Source: Brassica napus
Lineage: Eukaryota; Streptophyta; Magnoliopsida; Brassicales; Brassicaceae
Assembly: GCF_020379485.1 (NCBI RefSeq)
Contig: NC_063437.1
Location: forward strand, 21,601,726 to 21,665,725
Length of the DNA stretch: 64,000 nucleotides
Direction: 5' to 3'
Part shown: positions 45,478 to 60,400 of the stretch, piece by piece
Position numbering within the stretch: position 1 is the stretch's first letter
Layout: every line of letters starts with the position of its first letter
Program-made: the position numbers and the translations under genes
The notes under the pieces: model-generated
What the model was told of the DNA's origin: nothing
Databases searched by the model: none
Seen by the model: the letters and a program-made list of their open reading frames with translations, nothing else

Positions 45478-48400
45478 TTTAAAATTTATAACCACATTAT
45501 ACATTTGTATTAATATATGATAAACTTCTTTTCATGGTACATGGACATCGTTCTAATTTTTATCCATTAATTTAGCAAAACTGGAAATACTCCCTAAATC
45601 ATTGGACTAACCACTATAAAATTGCTATTCCTTAGAGAAACGGAGACAACAAAGGTCCCAAACTCTTTGAACTTCATCATATTTTATTACATGATTCAAA
45701 TATGTATTAAAACAGTATTTTCAATTTTTTGAATTTTTCTCAAAATCTATGTGTACCCCCCTACGAAAATAGTGAGTTTTCGGTAAATGCTCTATATATG
45801 AAGCCTATAATCTTTTAATTCGTTTTAAAATTTATAACCACATTATACATTTGTATTAATATATGATAAACTTCTTTTCATGGTACATGGACATCGTTCT
45901 AATTTTTTATCCATTAATTTAGCAAAACTGTAAATACTCCCAAATCATTGGACTAACCACTATAAAATTGCTATTCCTAGAGAAACGAGACAACAAAGGT
46001 TCCAAACCTCTTTGAACTTCATATTTTATTACATGATTCAAATATGTATTAAAACAGTATTTTCAATTTTGAATTTTTCTCAAAATCTATGTGTACCCCC
46101 CTACGAAAATAGTGAGTTTTCGGTAAATGCTCTATATATGAAGCCTATAATCTTTTAATTGTTTTAAAATTTATAACCACATTATACATTTGTATTAATA
46201 TATGATAAACTTCTTTTCATGGTACATGGACATCGTTCTAATTTTTATCCATTAATTTAGCAAAACTGCAAATACTCCCAAATCATTGGACTAACCACTA
46301 TAAAATTGCTATTCCCTAGAGAAACGGAGACAACAAAGGTTCCAAACCTCTTTGAACTTCATCATATTTATTACATGATTCAAATATGTATTAAAACAGT
46401 ATTTTAAATTTTTTAAATTTTTCTCAAAATCTATGTGTACCCCCTACGAAAATAGTGAGTTTTCGGTAAATGCTCTATATATGAAGCCTATAATCTTTTA
46501 ATTCGTTTTAAAATTTATAACCACATTATACATTTGTATTAATATATGATAAACTCCTTTTCATGGTACATGGACATCGTTCTAATTTTTTATCAATTAA
46601 TTTAGCAAAACTGTAATACTCCCTAAATCATTGGACTAACCACTATAAATTGCTATTCCTTAGAGAAACGGAGACAAAAGGTTCCAAACTCTTTGAACTT
46701 CATCATATTTTATTACATGATTCAAATATGTATTAAAACAGTATTCTCAATTTTTTGAATTTTTCTCAAAATCTATGTGTACCCCCCTACGAAAATAGTG
46801 AGTTTTCGGTAAATGCTCTATATATGAAGCCTATAATCTTTTAATTCGTTTTAAAATTTATAACCACATTATACATTTGTATTAATATATGATAAACTCT
46901 TTTCATGGTACATGGACATCGTTCTAATTTTTTATCCATTAATTTAGCAAAACTGCAAATACTCCTAAATCATTGGACTAACCACTATAAATTTGCTATT
47001 CCCTAGAGAAACGGAGACAACAAAGGTTCCAAACCTCTTTGAACTTCATCATATTTTATTACATGATTCAAATATGTATTAAAACAGTATTCTCAATTTT
47101 TTGAATTTTCTCAAAATCTATGGTACCCCCCTACGAAAATAGTGAGTTTTCGGTAAATGCTCTATATATGAAGCCTATAATCTTTAAATTCGTTTTAAAA
47201 TTAAAACCACATTATACTTTGTATTAATGTATGATAAACTTCTTTCATGGTACATGGACATCGTTCTAATTTTTATCCATTAATTTAGCAAAACTGCAAA
47301 TACTCCCTAAATCATTGGACTAACCACTATAAAATTGCTATTCCCTAGAGAAACGGAGACAACAAAGGTTCCAAACCTCTTTGAACTTCATCATTTTATT
47401 ACATGATTCAAATATGTATTAAAACAGTATTCTCAATTTTTTGAATTTTTCTCAAAATCTATGTGTACCCCCTACGAAAATAGCGAGTTTTCGGTAAATG
47501 CTCTATATATGAAGCCTATAATCTTTTAATTCGATTTAAAATTTATAACCACATTATACATTTGTATTAATATATGATAAACTCTTTTCATGGTACATGG
47601 ACATCGTTCTAATTTTTTATCAATTAATTTAGCAAAACTGAAAATACCCTAAATCATTGGACTAACCACTATAAAATTGCTATTCCCTAGAGAAACGGAG
47701 ACAACAAAGGTTCCAAACCTCTTTGAACTTCATCATATTATTACATGATTCAAATATGTATTAAAACAGTATTTTCAAATTTTTGAATTTTTCTCAAAAT
47801 CTATGTGTACCCCCCTACGAAAATAGTGAGTTTTCGGTAAATGCTCTATATATGAAGCCTATAATCTTTTAATTCGTTTAAAATTTATAACCACATTATA
47901 CATTTGTATTAATATATGATAAACTTCTTTTCATGGTACATGGACATCGTTCTAATTTTTATCCATTAATTTAGCAAAACTGCAATACTCCCTAAATCAT
48001 TGGACTAACCACTATAAAATTGCTATTCCTAGAGAAACGGAGACAACAAAGGTTCCAAACCTCTTTGAACTTCATCATATTTATTACATGATTCAAATAT
48101 GTATTAAAACAGTATTTTCATTTTTTTGAATTTTTCTCAAAATCTATGTGTACCCCCCTACGAAAATAGTGAGTTTTCGGTAAATGCTCTATATATGAAG
48201 CCTATAATCTTTTAATTCGTTTTAAAATTTAAACCACATTATACATTTGTATTAATATATGATAAACTTCTTTTCATGGTACATGGACATCGTTCTAATT
48301 TTTATCCATTAATTTAGCAAAACTGCAAAACTCCCTAAATCATTAGACTAACCACTATAAAATTGCTATTCCCTAGAGAAACGGAGACAACAAAGGTTCC

Positions 48401-51400
48401 AAACCTCTTTGAACTTCATCATATTTTATTACATGATTCAAATATGTATTAAAACAGTTTTCAATTTTTTGAATTTTTCTCAAAATCTATGTGTACCCCC
48501 CTACGAAAATAGTGAGTTTTCGGTAAATGCTCTATATATGAAGCCTATAATCTTTTAATTCGTTTTAAAATTTATAACCACATTATACATTTGTATTAAT
48601 ATATGATAAACTCTTTTCATGGTACATGGACATCGTTCTAATTTTTTATCAATTAATTTAGCAAAACTGCAAATACTCCTAAATCATTGGACTAACCACT
48701 ATAAAATTGCTATTCCTTAGAGAAACGGAGACAACAAAGGTTCCAAACCTCTTTGAACTTCATCATATTTTATTACATGATTCAAATATGTATTAAAACA
48801 GTATTTTCAATTTTTTTGAATTTTTCTCAAAATCTATGTGTACCCCCCTACGAAAATAGTGAGTTTTCGGTAAATGCTCTATATATGAAGCCTATAATCT
48901 TTTAATTCGTTTTAAAATTTATAACCACATTATACATTTGTATTAATATATGATAAACTCCTTTTCATGGTACATGGACATCGTTCTAATTTTTTATCAA
49001 TTAATTTAGCAAAACTGTAAATACTCCCTAAATCATTGGACTAACCACTATAAAATTGCTATTCCTTAGAGAAACGGAGACAACAAAGGTTCCAAACCTC
49101 TTTGAACTTCATCATATTTATTACATGATTCAAATATGTATTAAAACAGTATTTTCAATTTTTTGAATTTTTCTCAAAATCTATGTGTACCCCCCTACGA
49201 AAATAGTGAGTTTTCGGTAAATGCTCTATATATGAAGCCTATAATCTTTTAATTCGTTTTAAAATTTATAACCACATTATACATTTGTATTAATATATGA
49301 TAAACTCCTTTCATGGTACATGGACATCGTTCTAATTTTTTATCCATTAATTTAGCAAAACTGCAAATACTCCCTAAATCATTGGACTAACCACTATAAA
49401 ATTGCTATTCCCTAGAGAAACGGAGACAACAAAGGTTCCAAACCTCTTTGAACTTCATCATATTTTATTACATGATTCAAATATGTATTAAAACAGTATT
49501 TCAATTTTTTTGAATTTTTCTCAAAATCTATGTGTACCCCCCTACGAAAATAGTGAGTTTTCGGTAAATGCTCTATATATGAAGCCTATAATCTTTTAAT
49601 TCGTTTTAAATTTATAACCACATTATACATTTGTATTAATATATGATAAACTTCTTATTTGGTACATGGACATCGTTCTATTTTTTATCCATTAATTTAG
49701 CAAAACTGCAAATACTCCCTAAATCATTGGACTAACCACTATAAAATTGCTATTCCTAGAGAAACGGAGACAACAAAGGTTCCAAACCTCTTTGAACTTC
49801 ATTATTTTATTACATGATTCAAATATGTATTAAAACAGTATTTTCAATTTTTTTTTTTCTCAAAATCTATGTGTACCCCCCTACGAAAATAGTGAGTTTT
49901 CGGTAAATGCTCTATATATAAATCTTTTTAATTCGTTTTAAAATTTATAACCACATTATACATTTGTATTAATATATGATAAACTCCTTTTCATGGTACA
50001 TGGACATCGTTCTAATTTTTTATCAATTAATTTAGCAAAACTGTAAATACTCCCTAAATCATTGGACTAACCACTATAAAATTGCTATTCCTTAGAGAAA
50101 CGGAGACAACAAAGGTTCCAAACCTCTTTGAACTTCATCATATTTTATTACATGATTCAAATATGTATTAAAACAGTATTTTCAAATTTTTTGAATTTTT
50201 CTCAAAATCTATGTGTACCCCCCTACGAAAATAGTGAGTTTTCGGTAAATGCTCTATATATGAAGCCTATAATCTTTTAATTCGTTTTAAAATTTATAAC
50301 CACATTATACATTTGTATTAATATATGATAAACTCTTTTTCATGGTACATGGACATCGTTCTAATTTTTTATCCATTAATTTAGCAAAACTGCAAATACT
50401 CCCTAAATCATTGGACTAACCACTATAAAATTGCTATTCCCTAGAGAAACGGAGACAACAAAGGTTCCAAACCTCTTTGAACTTCATCATATTTTATTAC
50501 ATGATTCAAATATGTATTAAAACAGTATTTTCAATTTTTTTGAATTTTTCTCAAAATCTATGTGTACCCCCCTACGAAAATAGTGAGTTTTCGGTAAATG
50601 CTCTATATATGAAGCCTATAATCTTTTAATTCGTTTTAAAATTTATAACCACATTATACATTTGTATTAATATATGATAAACTCCTTTTCATGGTACATG
50701 GACATCGTTCTAATTTTTTATCAATTAATTTAGCAAAACTGTAAATACTCCCTAAATCATTGGACTAACCACTATAAAATTGATATTCCTTAGAGAAACG
50801 GAGACAACAAAGGTTCCAAACCTCTTTGAACTTCATCATATTTTTTACATGATTCAAATATGTATTAAAACAGTATTCTCAATTTTTTTGAATTTTCTCA
50901 AAATCTATGTGTACCCCCCTACGAAAATAGTGAGTTTTCGGTAAATGCTCTATATATGAAGCCTATAATTTTTAATTCGTTTTAAAATTTATAACCACAT
51001 TATACATTTGTATTAATATATGATAAACTCCTTTTCATGGTACATGGACATCGTTCTAATTTTTTATCAATTAATTTAGCAAAACTGTAAATACTCCCTA
51101 AATCATTGGACTAACCACTATAAAATTGCTATTCCCTAGAGAAACGGAGACAACAAAGGTTCCAAACCTCTTTGAACTTCATCATATTTTATTACATGAT
51201 TCAAATATGTATTAAAACAGTATTTTCAAATTTTTTGAATTTTTCTCAAAATCTATGTGTACCCCCCTACGAAAATAGTGAGTTTTCGGTAAATGCTCTA
51301 TATATGAAGCCTATAATCTTTTAATTCGTTTTAAAATTTATAACCACATTATACATTTGTATTAATATATGATAAACTCCTTTCAATGGTACATGGACAT

Positions 51401-54400
51401 CGTTCTAATTTTTATCCATTAATTTAGCAAAACTGCAAATACTCCCTAAATCATTGGACTAACCACTATAAAATTGCTATTCCCTAGAGAAACGGAGACA
51501 ACAAAGGTTCCAAACCTCTTTGAACTTCATCATATTTTATTACATGATTCAAATATGTATTAAAACAGTATTTTCAATTTTTTTGAATTTTTCTCAAAAT
51601 CTATGTGTACCCCCCTACGAAAATAGTGAGTTTTCGGTAAATGCTCTATATATGAAGCCTATAATCTTTAAATTCGTTTTAAAATTTAAAACCACATTAT
51701 ACATTTGTATTAATATATGATAAACTTCTTTTCATGGTACATGGACATCGTTCTAATTTTTTATCCATTAATTTAGCAAAACTGCAAATACTCCCTAAAT
51801 CATTGGACTAACCACTATAAAATTGCTATTCCCTAGAGAAACGGAGACAACAAAGGTTCCAAACCTCTTTGAACTTCATCATATTTTATTACATGATTCA
51901 AATATGTATTAAAACAGTATTTTCAATTTTTTTGAATTTTTCTCAAAATCTATGTGTACCCCCCTACGAAAATAGTGAGTTTTCGGTAAATGCTCTATAT
52001 ATGAAGCCTATAATCTTTTAATTCGTTTTAAAATTTATAACCACATTATACATTTGTATTAATATATGATAAACTCCTTTTCATGGTACATGGACATCGT
52101 TCTAATTTTTATCAATTAATTTAGCAAAACTGCAAATACTCCCTAAATCATTAGACTAACCACTATAAAATTGCTATTCCCTAGAGAAACGGAGACAACA
52201 AAGTTCCAAACCTCTTTGAACTTCATCATATTTTATTACATGATTCAAATATGTATTAAAACAGTATTTTCAATTTTTTGAATTTTTCTCAAAATCTATG
52301 TGTACCCCCCTACGAAAATAGTGAGTTTTCGGTAAATGCTCTATATATGAAGCCTATAATCTTTTAATTCGTTTTAAAATTTATAACCACATTATACATT
52401 TGTATTAATATATGATAAACTCCTTTTCATGGTACATGGACATCGTTCTAATTTTTTATCAATTAATTTAGCAAAACTGTAAATACTCCCTAAATCATTG
52501 GACTAACCACTATAAAATTGCTATTCCTTAGAGAAACGGAGACAACAAAGGTTCCAAACCTCTTTGAACTTCATCATATTTTATTACATGATTCAAATAT
52601 GTATTAAAACAGTATTTTCAATTTTTTGAATTTTTCTCAAAATCTATGTGTACCCCCCTACGAAAATAGTGAGTTTTCGGTAAATGCTCTATATATGAAG
52701 CCTATAATCTTTAATTCGTTTTAAAATTTATAACCACATTATACATTTGTATTAATATATGATAAACTTCTTTTCATGGTACATGGACATCGTTCTAATT
52801 TTTAATATCTATAATTTAGCAAAACTGTAAATACTCCCTAAATCATTGGACTAACCACTATAAAATTGATATTCCTTAGAGAAACGGAGACAACAAAGGT
52901 TCCAAACCTCTTTGAACTTCATCATATTTTATTACATGATTCAAATATGTATTAAAACAGTATTCTCAAATTTTTTGAATTTTTCTCAAAATCTATGTGT
53001 ACCCCCCTACGAAAATAGTGAGTTTTCGGTAAATGCTCTATATATGAAGCCTATAATCTTTTAATTCGTTTTAAAATTTATAACCACATTATACATTTGT
53101 ATTAATATATGATAAACTCCTTTTCATGGTACATGGACATCGTTCTAATTTTTTATCCATTAATTTAGCAAAACTGCAAATACTCCCTAAATCATTAGAC
53201 TAACCACTATAAAATTGCTATTCCCTAGAGAAACGGAGACAACAAAGGTTCCAAACCTCTTTGAACTTCATCATATTTTATTACATGATTCAAATATGTA
53301 TTAAAACAGTATTTTCAATTTTTTTGAATTTTTCTCAAAATCTATGTGTACCCCCCTACGAAAATAGTGAGTTTTCGGTAAATGCTCTATATATGAAGCC
53401 TATAATCTTTAATTCGTTTTAAAATTTAAAACCACATTATACATTTGTATTAATATATGATAAACTTCTTTTCATGGTACATGGACATCGTTCTAATTTT
53501 TTATCCATTAATTTAGCAAAACTGCAAATACTCCCTAAATCATTGGACTAACCACTATAAAATTGCTATTCCCTAGAGAAACGGAGACAACAAAGGTTCC
53601 AAACCTCTTTGAACTTCATCATATTTTATTACATGATTCAAATATGTATTAAAACAGTATTCTCAATTTTTTTGAATTTTTCTCAAAATCTATGTGTACC
53701 CCCCTACGAAAATAGTGAGTTTTCGGTAAATGCTCTATATATGAAGCCTATAATCTTTTAATTCGTTTTAAAATTTATAACCACATTATACATTTGTATT
53801 AATATATGATAAACTCCTTTTCATGGTACATGGACATCGTTCTAATTTTTTATCAATTAATTTAGCAAAACTGTAAATACTCCCTAAATCATTGGACTAA
53901 CCACTATAAAATTGCTATTCCTTAGAGAAACGGAGACAACAAAGGTTCCAAACCTCTTTGAACTTCATCATATTTTATTACATGATTCAAATATGTATTA
54001 AAACAGTATTCTCAAATTTTTTGAATTTTTCTCAAAATCTATGTGTACCCCCCTACGAAAATAGTGAGTTTTCGGTAAATGCTCTATATATGAAGCCTAT
54101 AATCTTTTAATTCGTTTTAAAATTTATAACCACATTATACATTTGTATTAATATATGATAAACTTCTTTTCATGGTACATGGACATCGTTCTAATTTTTT
54201 ATCAATTAATTTAGCAAAACTGTAAATACTCCCTAAATCATTGGACTAACCACTATAAAATTGCTATTCCTTAGAGAAACGGAGACAACAAAGGTTCCAA
54301 ACCTCTTTGAACTTCATCATATTTTATTACATGATTCAAATATGTATTAAAACAGTATTCTCAAATTTTTTGAATTTTTCTCAAAATCTATGTGTACCCC

Positions 54401-57400
54401 CCTACGAAAATAGTGAGTTTTCGGTAAATGCTCTATATATGAAGCCTATAATCTTTAATTCGTTTTAAAATTTATAACCACATTATACTTTGTATTAATG
54501 TATGATAAACTTCTTTTCATGGTACATGGACATCGTTCTAATTTTTTATCCATTAATTTAGCAAAACTGCAAATACTCCCTAAATCATTGGACTAACCAC
54601 TATAAAATTGCTATTCCCTAGAGAAACGGAGACAACAAAGGTTCCAAACCTCTTTGAACTTCATCATATTTTATTACATGATTCAAATATGTATTAAAAC
54701 AGTATTTTCAATTTTTTTGAATTTTTCTCAAAATCTATGTGTACCCCCCTACGAAAATAGTGAGTTTTCGGTAAATGCTCTATATATGAAGCCTATAATC
54801 TTTTAATTCGTTTTAAAATTTATAACCACATTATACATTTGTATTAATATATGATAAACTCCTTTTCATGGTACATGGACATCGTTCTAATTTTTTATCA
54901 ATTAATTTAGCAAAACTGAAATATTCTCTAAATCATTGGACTAACCACTATAAAATTGTTATTCCTTAGAGAAACGGAGACAACAAAGGTTCCAAACCTC
55001 TTTGAACTTCATCATATTTTATTACATGATTCAAATATGTATTAAAACAGTATTCTCAAATTTTTTGAATTTTTCTCAAAATCTATGTGTACCCCCTACG
55101 AAAATAGTGAGTTTTCGGTAAATGCTCTATATATGAAGCCTATAATCTTTAAATTTGTTTTAAAATTTAAACCACATTATACTTTGTATTAATGTATGAT
55201 AAACTTCTTTTCATGGTACATGGACATCGTTCTAATTTTTTATCCATTAATTTAGCAAAACTGCAAATACTCCCTAAATCATTGGACTAACCACTATAAA
55301 ATTGCTATTCCCTAGAGAAACGGAGACAACAAAGGTTCCAAACCTCTTTGAACTTCATCATATTTTATTACATGATTCAAATATGTATTAAAACAGTATT
55401 CTCAAATTTTTTGAATTTTCTCAAAATCTATGTGTACCCCCCTACGAAAATAGTGAGTTTTCGGTAAATGCTCTATATATGAAGCCTATAATCTTTAAAT
55501 TTGTTTTAAAATTTAAAACCACATTATACCTTTGTATTAATGTATGATAAACTTCATTTCATGGCACATGGACATCGTTCTAATTTTTTATCCATTAATT
55601 TAGCAAAACTGCAAATACTCCCTAAATCACTGGACTAACCACTATAAAATTGCTATTCCCTAGAGAAACGGAGACAACAAAGGTTCCAAACCTCTTTGAA
55701 CTTCATCATATTTTATTACATGATTCAAATATGTATTAAAACAGTATTCTCAAATTTTTTGAATTTTTCTCAAAATCTATGTGTACCCCCTACGAAAATA
55801 GTGAGTTTTCGGTAAATGCTCTATATATGAAGCCTATAATCTTTTAATTTGTTTTAAAATTTATAACCACATTATACATTTGTATTAATGTATGATAAAC
55901 TTCTTTTCATGGTACATGGACATCGTTCTAATTTTTTATCAATTAATTTAGCAAAACTGTAAATACTCCCTAAATCATTGGACTAACCACTATAAAATTG
56001 CTATTCCTTAGAGAAACGGAGACAACAAAGGTTCCAAACCTCTTTGAACTTCATCATATTTTATTACATGATTCAAATATGTATTAAAACAGTATTTTCA
56101 ATTTTTTGAATTTTTCTCAAAATCTATGTGTCCCCCCCTACGAAAATAGTGAGTTTTCGATAAATGCTCTATATATGAAGCCTATAATCTTTAAATTGTT
56201 TTAAAATTTAAAACCACATTATACCTTTGTATTAATGTATGATAAACTTCTTTTCATGGTACATGGACATCGTTCTAATTTTTTATCCATTAATTTAGCA
56301 AAACTGCAAATACTCCCTAAATCATTGGACTAACCACTATAAAATTGCTATTCCTTAGAGAAACGGAGACAACAAAGGTTCCAAACCTCTTTGAACTTCA
56401 TCATATTTTATTACATGATTCAAATATGTATTAAAACAGTATTTTCAATTTTTTTGAATTTTTCTCAAAATCTATGTGTACCCCCTACGAAAATAGTGAG
56501 TTTTCGGTAAATGCTCTATATATGAAGTCTATAATCTTTTAATTCGTTTTAAAATTTATAACCACATTATACATTTGTATTAATATATGATAAACTCCTT
56601 TTCATGGTACATGAACATCTTTCTAATTTTTTATCAATTAATTTAGCAAAACTGTAAATACTCCCTAAATCATTGGACTAACCACTATAAAATTGCTATT
56701 CCTTAGAGAAACGGAGACAACAAAGGTTCCAAACCTCTTTGAACTTCATCATATTTATTACATGATTCAAATATGTATTAAAACAGTATTCTCAAATTTT
56801 TGAATTTTTCTCAAAATCTATGTGTACCCCCCTACGAAAATAGTGAGTTTTCGGTAAATGCTCTATATATGAAGCCTATAATCTTTAATTCGTTTTAAAA
56901 TTTAAAACCACATTATACCTTTGTATTAATGTATGATAAACTTCTTTTCATGGTACATGGACATCGTTCTAATTTTTTATCCATTAATTTAGCAAAACTG
57001 CAAATACTCCCTAAATCATTGGACTAACCACTATAAAATTGCTATTCCCTAGAGAAACGGAGACAACAAAGGTTCCAAACCTCTTTGAACTTCATCATAT
57101 TTTATTACATGATTCAAATATGTATTAAAACAGTATTCTCAATTTTTTGAATTTTTCTCAAAATCTATGTGTACCCCCCTACGAAAATAGTGAGTTTTCG
57201 GTAAATGCTCTATATATGAAGCCTATAATCTTTAATTTGTTTTAAAATTTAAAACCACATTATACATTTGTATTAATGTATGATAAACTTCTTTTCATGG
57301 TACATGGACATCGTTCTAATTTTTTATCCATTAATTTAGCAAAACTGCAAATACTCCCTAAATCATTGGACTAACCACTATAAAATTGCTATTCCCTAGA

Positions 57401-60400
57401 GAAACGGAGACAACAAAGGTTCCAAACCTCTTTGAACTTCATCATATTTTATTACATGATTCAAATATGTATTAAAACAGTATTTTCAATTTTTTTGAAT
57501 TTTTCTCAAAATCTATGTGTACCCCCTACGAAAATAGTGAGTTTTCGGTAAATGCTCTATATATGAAGCCTATAATCTTTTAATTCGTTTTAAAATTTAT
57601 AACCACATTATACATTTGTATTAATATATGATAAACTCCTTTTCATGGTACATGGACATCGTTCTAATTTTTTATCAATTAATTTAGCAAAACTGTAAAT
57701 ACTCCCTAAATCATTGGACTAACCACTATAAAATTGCTATTCCTTAGAGAAACGGAGACAACAAAGGTTCCAAACCTCTTTGAACTTCATCATATTTTAT
57801 TACATGATTCAAATATGTATTAAAACAGTATTCTCAAATTTTTGAATTTTTCTCAAAATCTATGTGTACCCCCCTACGAAAATAGTGAGTTTTCGGTAAA
57901 TGCTCTATATATGAAGCCTATAATCTTTAAATTTTTTAAAATTTAAAACCACATTATACATTTGTATTAATGTATGATAAACTTCTTTTCATGGTACATG
58001 GACATCGTTCTAATTTTTTATCCATTAATTTAGCAAAACTGCAAATACTCCCTAAATCATTGGACTAACCACTATAAAATTGCTATTCCCTAGAGAAACG
58101 GAGACAACAAAGGTTCCAAACCTCTTTGAACTTCATCATATTTTATTACATGATTCAAATATGTATTAAAACAGTATTTTCAATTTTTTGAATTTTTCTC
58201 AAAATCTATGTGTACCCCCCTACGAAAATAGTGAGTTTTCGGTAAATGCTCTATATATGAAGCCTATAATCTTTTAATTGTTTTAAAATTTATAACCACA
58301 TTATACATTTGTATTAATATATGATAAACTTCTTTTCATGGTACATGGACATCGTTCTAATTTTTTATCAATTAATTTAGCAAAACTGTAAATACTCCCT
58401 AAATCATTGGACTAACCACTATAAAATTGCTATTCCTTAGAGAAACGGAGACAACAAAGGTTCCAAACCTCTTTGAACTTCATCATATTTTATTACATGA
58501 TTCAAATATGTATTAAAACAGTATTCTCAATTTTTTTGAATTTTTCTCAAAATCTATGTGTACCCCCCTACGAAAATAGTGAGTTTTCGGTAAATGCTCT
58601 ATATATGAAGCCTATAATCTTTTAATTCGTTTTAAAATTTATAACCACATTATACATTTGTATTAATATATGATAAACTCCTTTTCATGGTACATGGACA
58701 TCGTTCTAATTTTTTATCAATTAATTTAGCAAAACTGTAAATACTCCCTAAATCATTGGACTAACCACTATAAAATTGCTATTCCTTAGAGAAACGGAGA
58801 CAACAAAGGTTCCAAACCTCTTTGAACTTCATCATATTTTATTAAATGATTCAAATATGTATTAAAACAGTATTTTCAATTTTTTGAATTTTTCTCAAAA
58901 TCTATGTGTACCCCCTACGAAAATAGTGAGTTTTCGGTAAATGCTCTATATATGAAGCCTATAATCTTTTAATTCGTTTTAAAATTTATAACCACATTAT
59001 ACATTTGTATTAATATATGATAAACTCCTTTTCATGGTACATGGACATCGTTCTAATTTTTATCAATTAATTTAGCAAAACTGTAAATACTCCCTAAATC
59101 ATTGGACTAACCACTATAAAATTGCTATTCTTTAGAGAAACGGAGACAACAAAGGTTCCAAACCTCTTTGAACTTCATCATATTTAATTACATGATTCAA
59201 ATATGTATTAAAACAGTATTCTCAAATTTTTTGAATTTTTCTCAAAATCTATGTGTACCCCCCTACGAAAATAGTGAGTTTTCGGTAAATGCTCTATATA
59301 TGAAGCCAATAATATTTAAATTTGTTTTAAAATTTAAAACCACATTATACCTTTGTATTAATGTATGATAAACTTCTTTTCATGGTACATGGACATCGTT
59401 CTAATTTTTTATCCATTAATTTAGCAAAACTGCAAATACTCCCTAAATCATTGGACTAACCACTATAAAATTGCTATTCCCTAGAGAAACGGAGACAACA
59501 AAGGTTACAAACCTCTTTGAACTTCATCATATGTTATTCCATGATTCAAATATGTATTAAAACAGTATTCTCAAATTTTTTGAATTTTTCTCAAAATCTA
59601 TGTGTACCCCCTACGAAAATAGTGAGTTTTCGGTAAATGCTCTATATATGAAGCCTATAATCTTTAAATTTGTTTTAAAATTTAAAACCACATTATACCT
59701 TTGTATTAATGTATGATAAACTTCTTTTCATGGTACATGGACATCGTTCTAATTTTTTATCCATTAATTTAGCAAAACTGCAAATACTCTCTAAATCATT
59801 AAACTAACCACTATAAAATTGCTATTCCCTAGAGAAACGGAGACAACAAAGGTTCCAAACCTCTTTGAACTTCATCATATTTTATTACATGATTCAAATA
59901 TGTATTAAAACAGTATTTCAATTTTTTTGAATTTTTCTCAAAATCTATGTGTACCCCCCTACGAAAATAGTGAGTTTTCGGTAAATGCTCTATATATGAA
60001 GCCTATAATCTTTTAATTTTTTTAAAACTTATAACCACATTATACATTTGTATTAATATATGATAAACTTCTTTTCATGGTACATGGACATCGTTCTAAT
60101 TTTTTATCAATTAATTTAGCAAAACTGTAAATACTCCCAAAATCATTGGACTAACCACTATAAAATTGATATTCCTTAGAGAAACGGAGACAACAAAGGT
60201 TCCAAACCTCTTTGAACTTCATCATATTTTATTACATGATTCAAATATGTATTAAAACAGTATTCTCAATTTTTTTGAATTTTTCTCAAAATCTATGTGT
60301 ACCCCCTCAATAGTGAGTTTTCGGTAAATGCTCTATATATGAAGCCTATAATCTTTTAATTCGTTTTAAAATTTATAACCACATTATACATTTGTATTAA

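Noticed and set aside
51520..51720. Repeated open frames of 60-90 codons within the satellite (also near 33.2, 44.2 and 59.2 kb)
   Set aside because: They are the same monomer read in one frame, appear only where indels keep it open, and are interrupted in most monomers. They are not genes.
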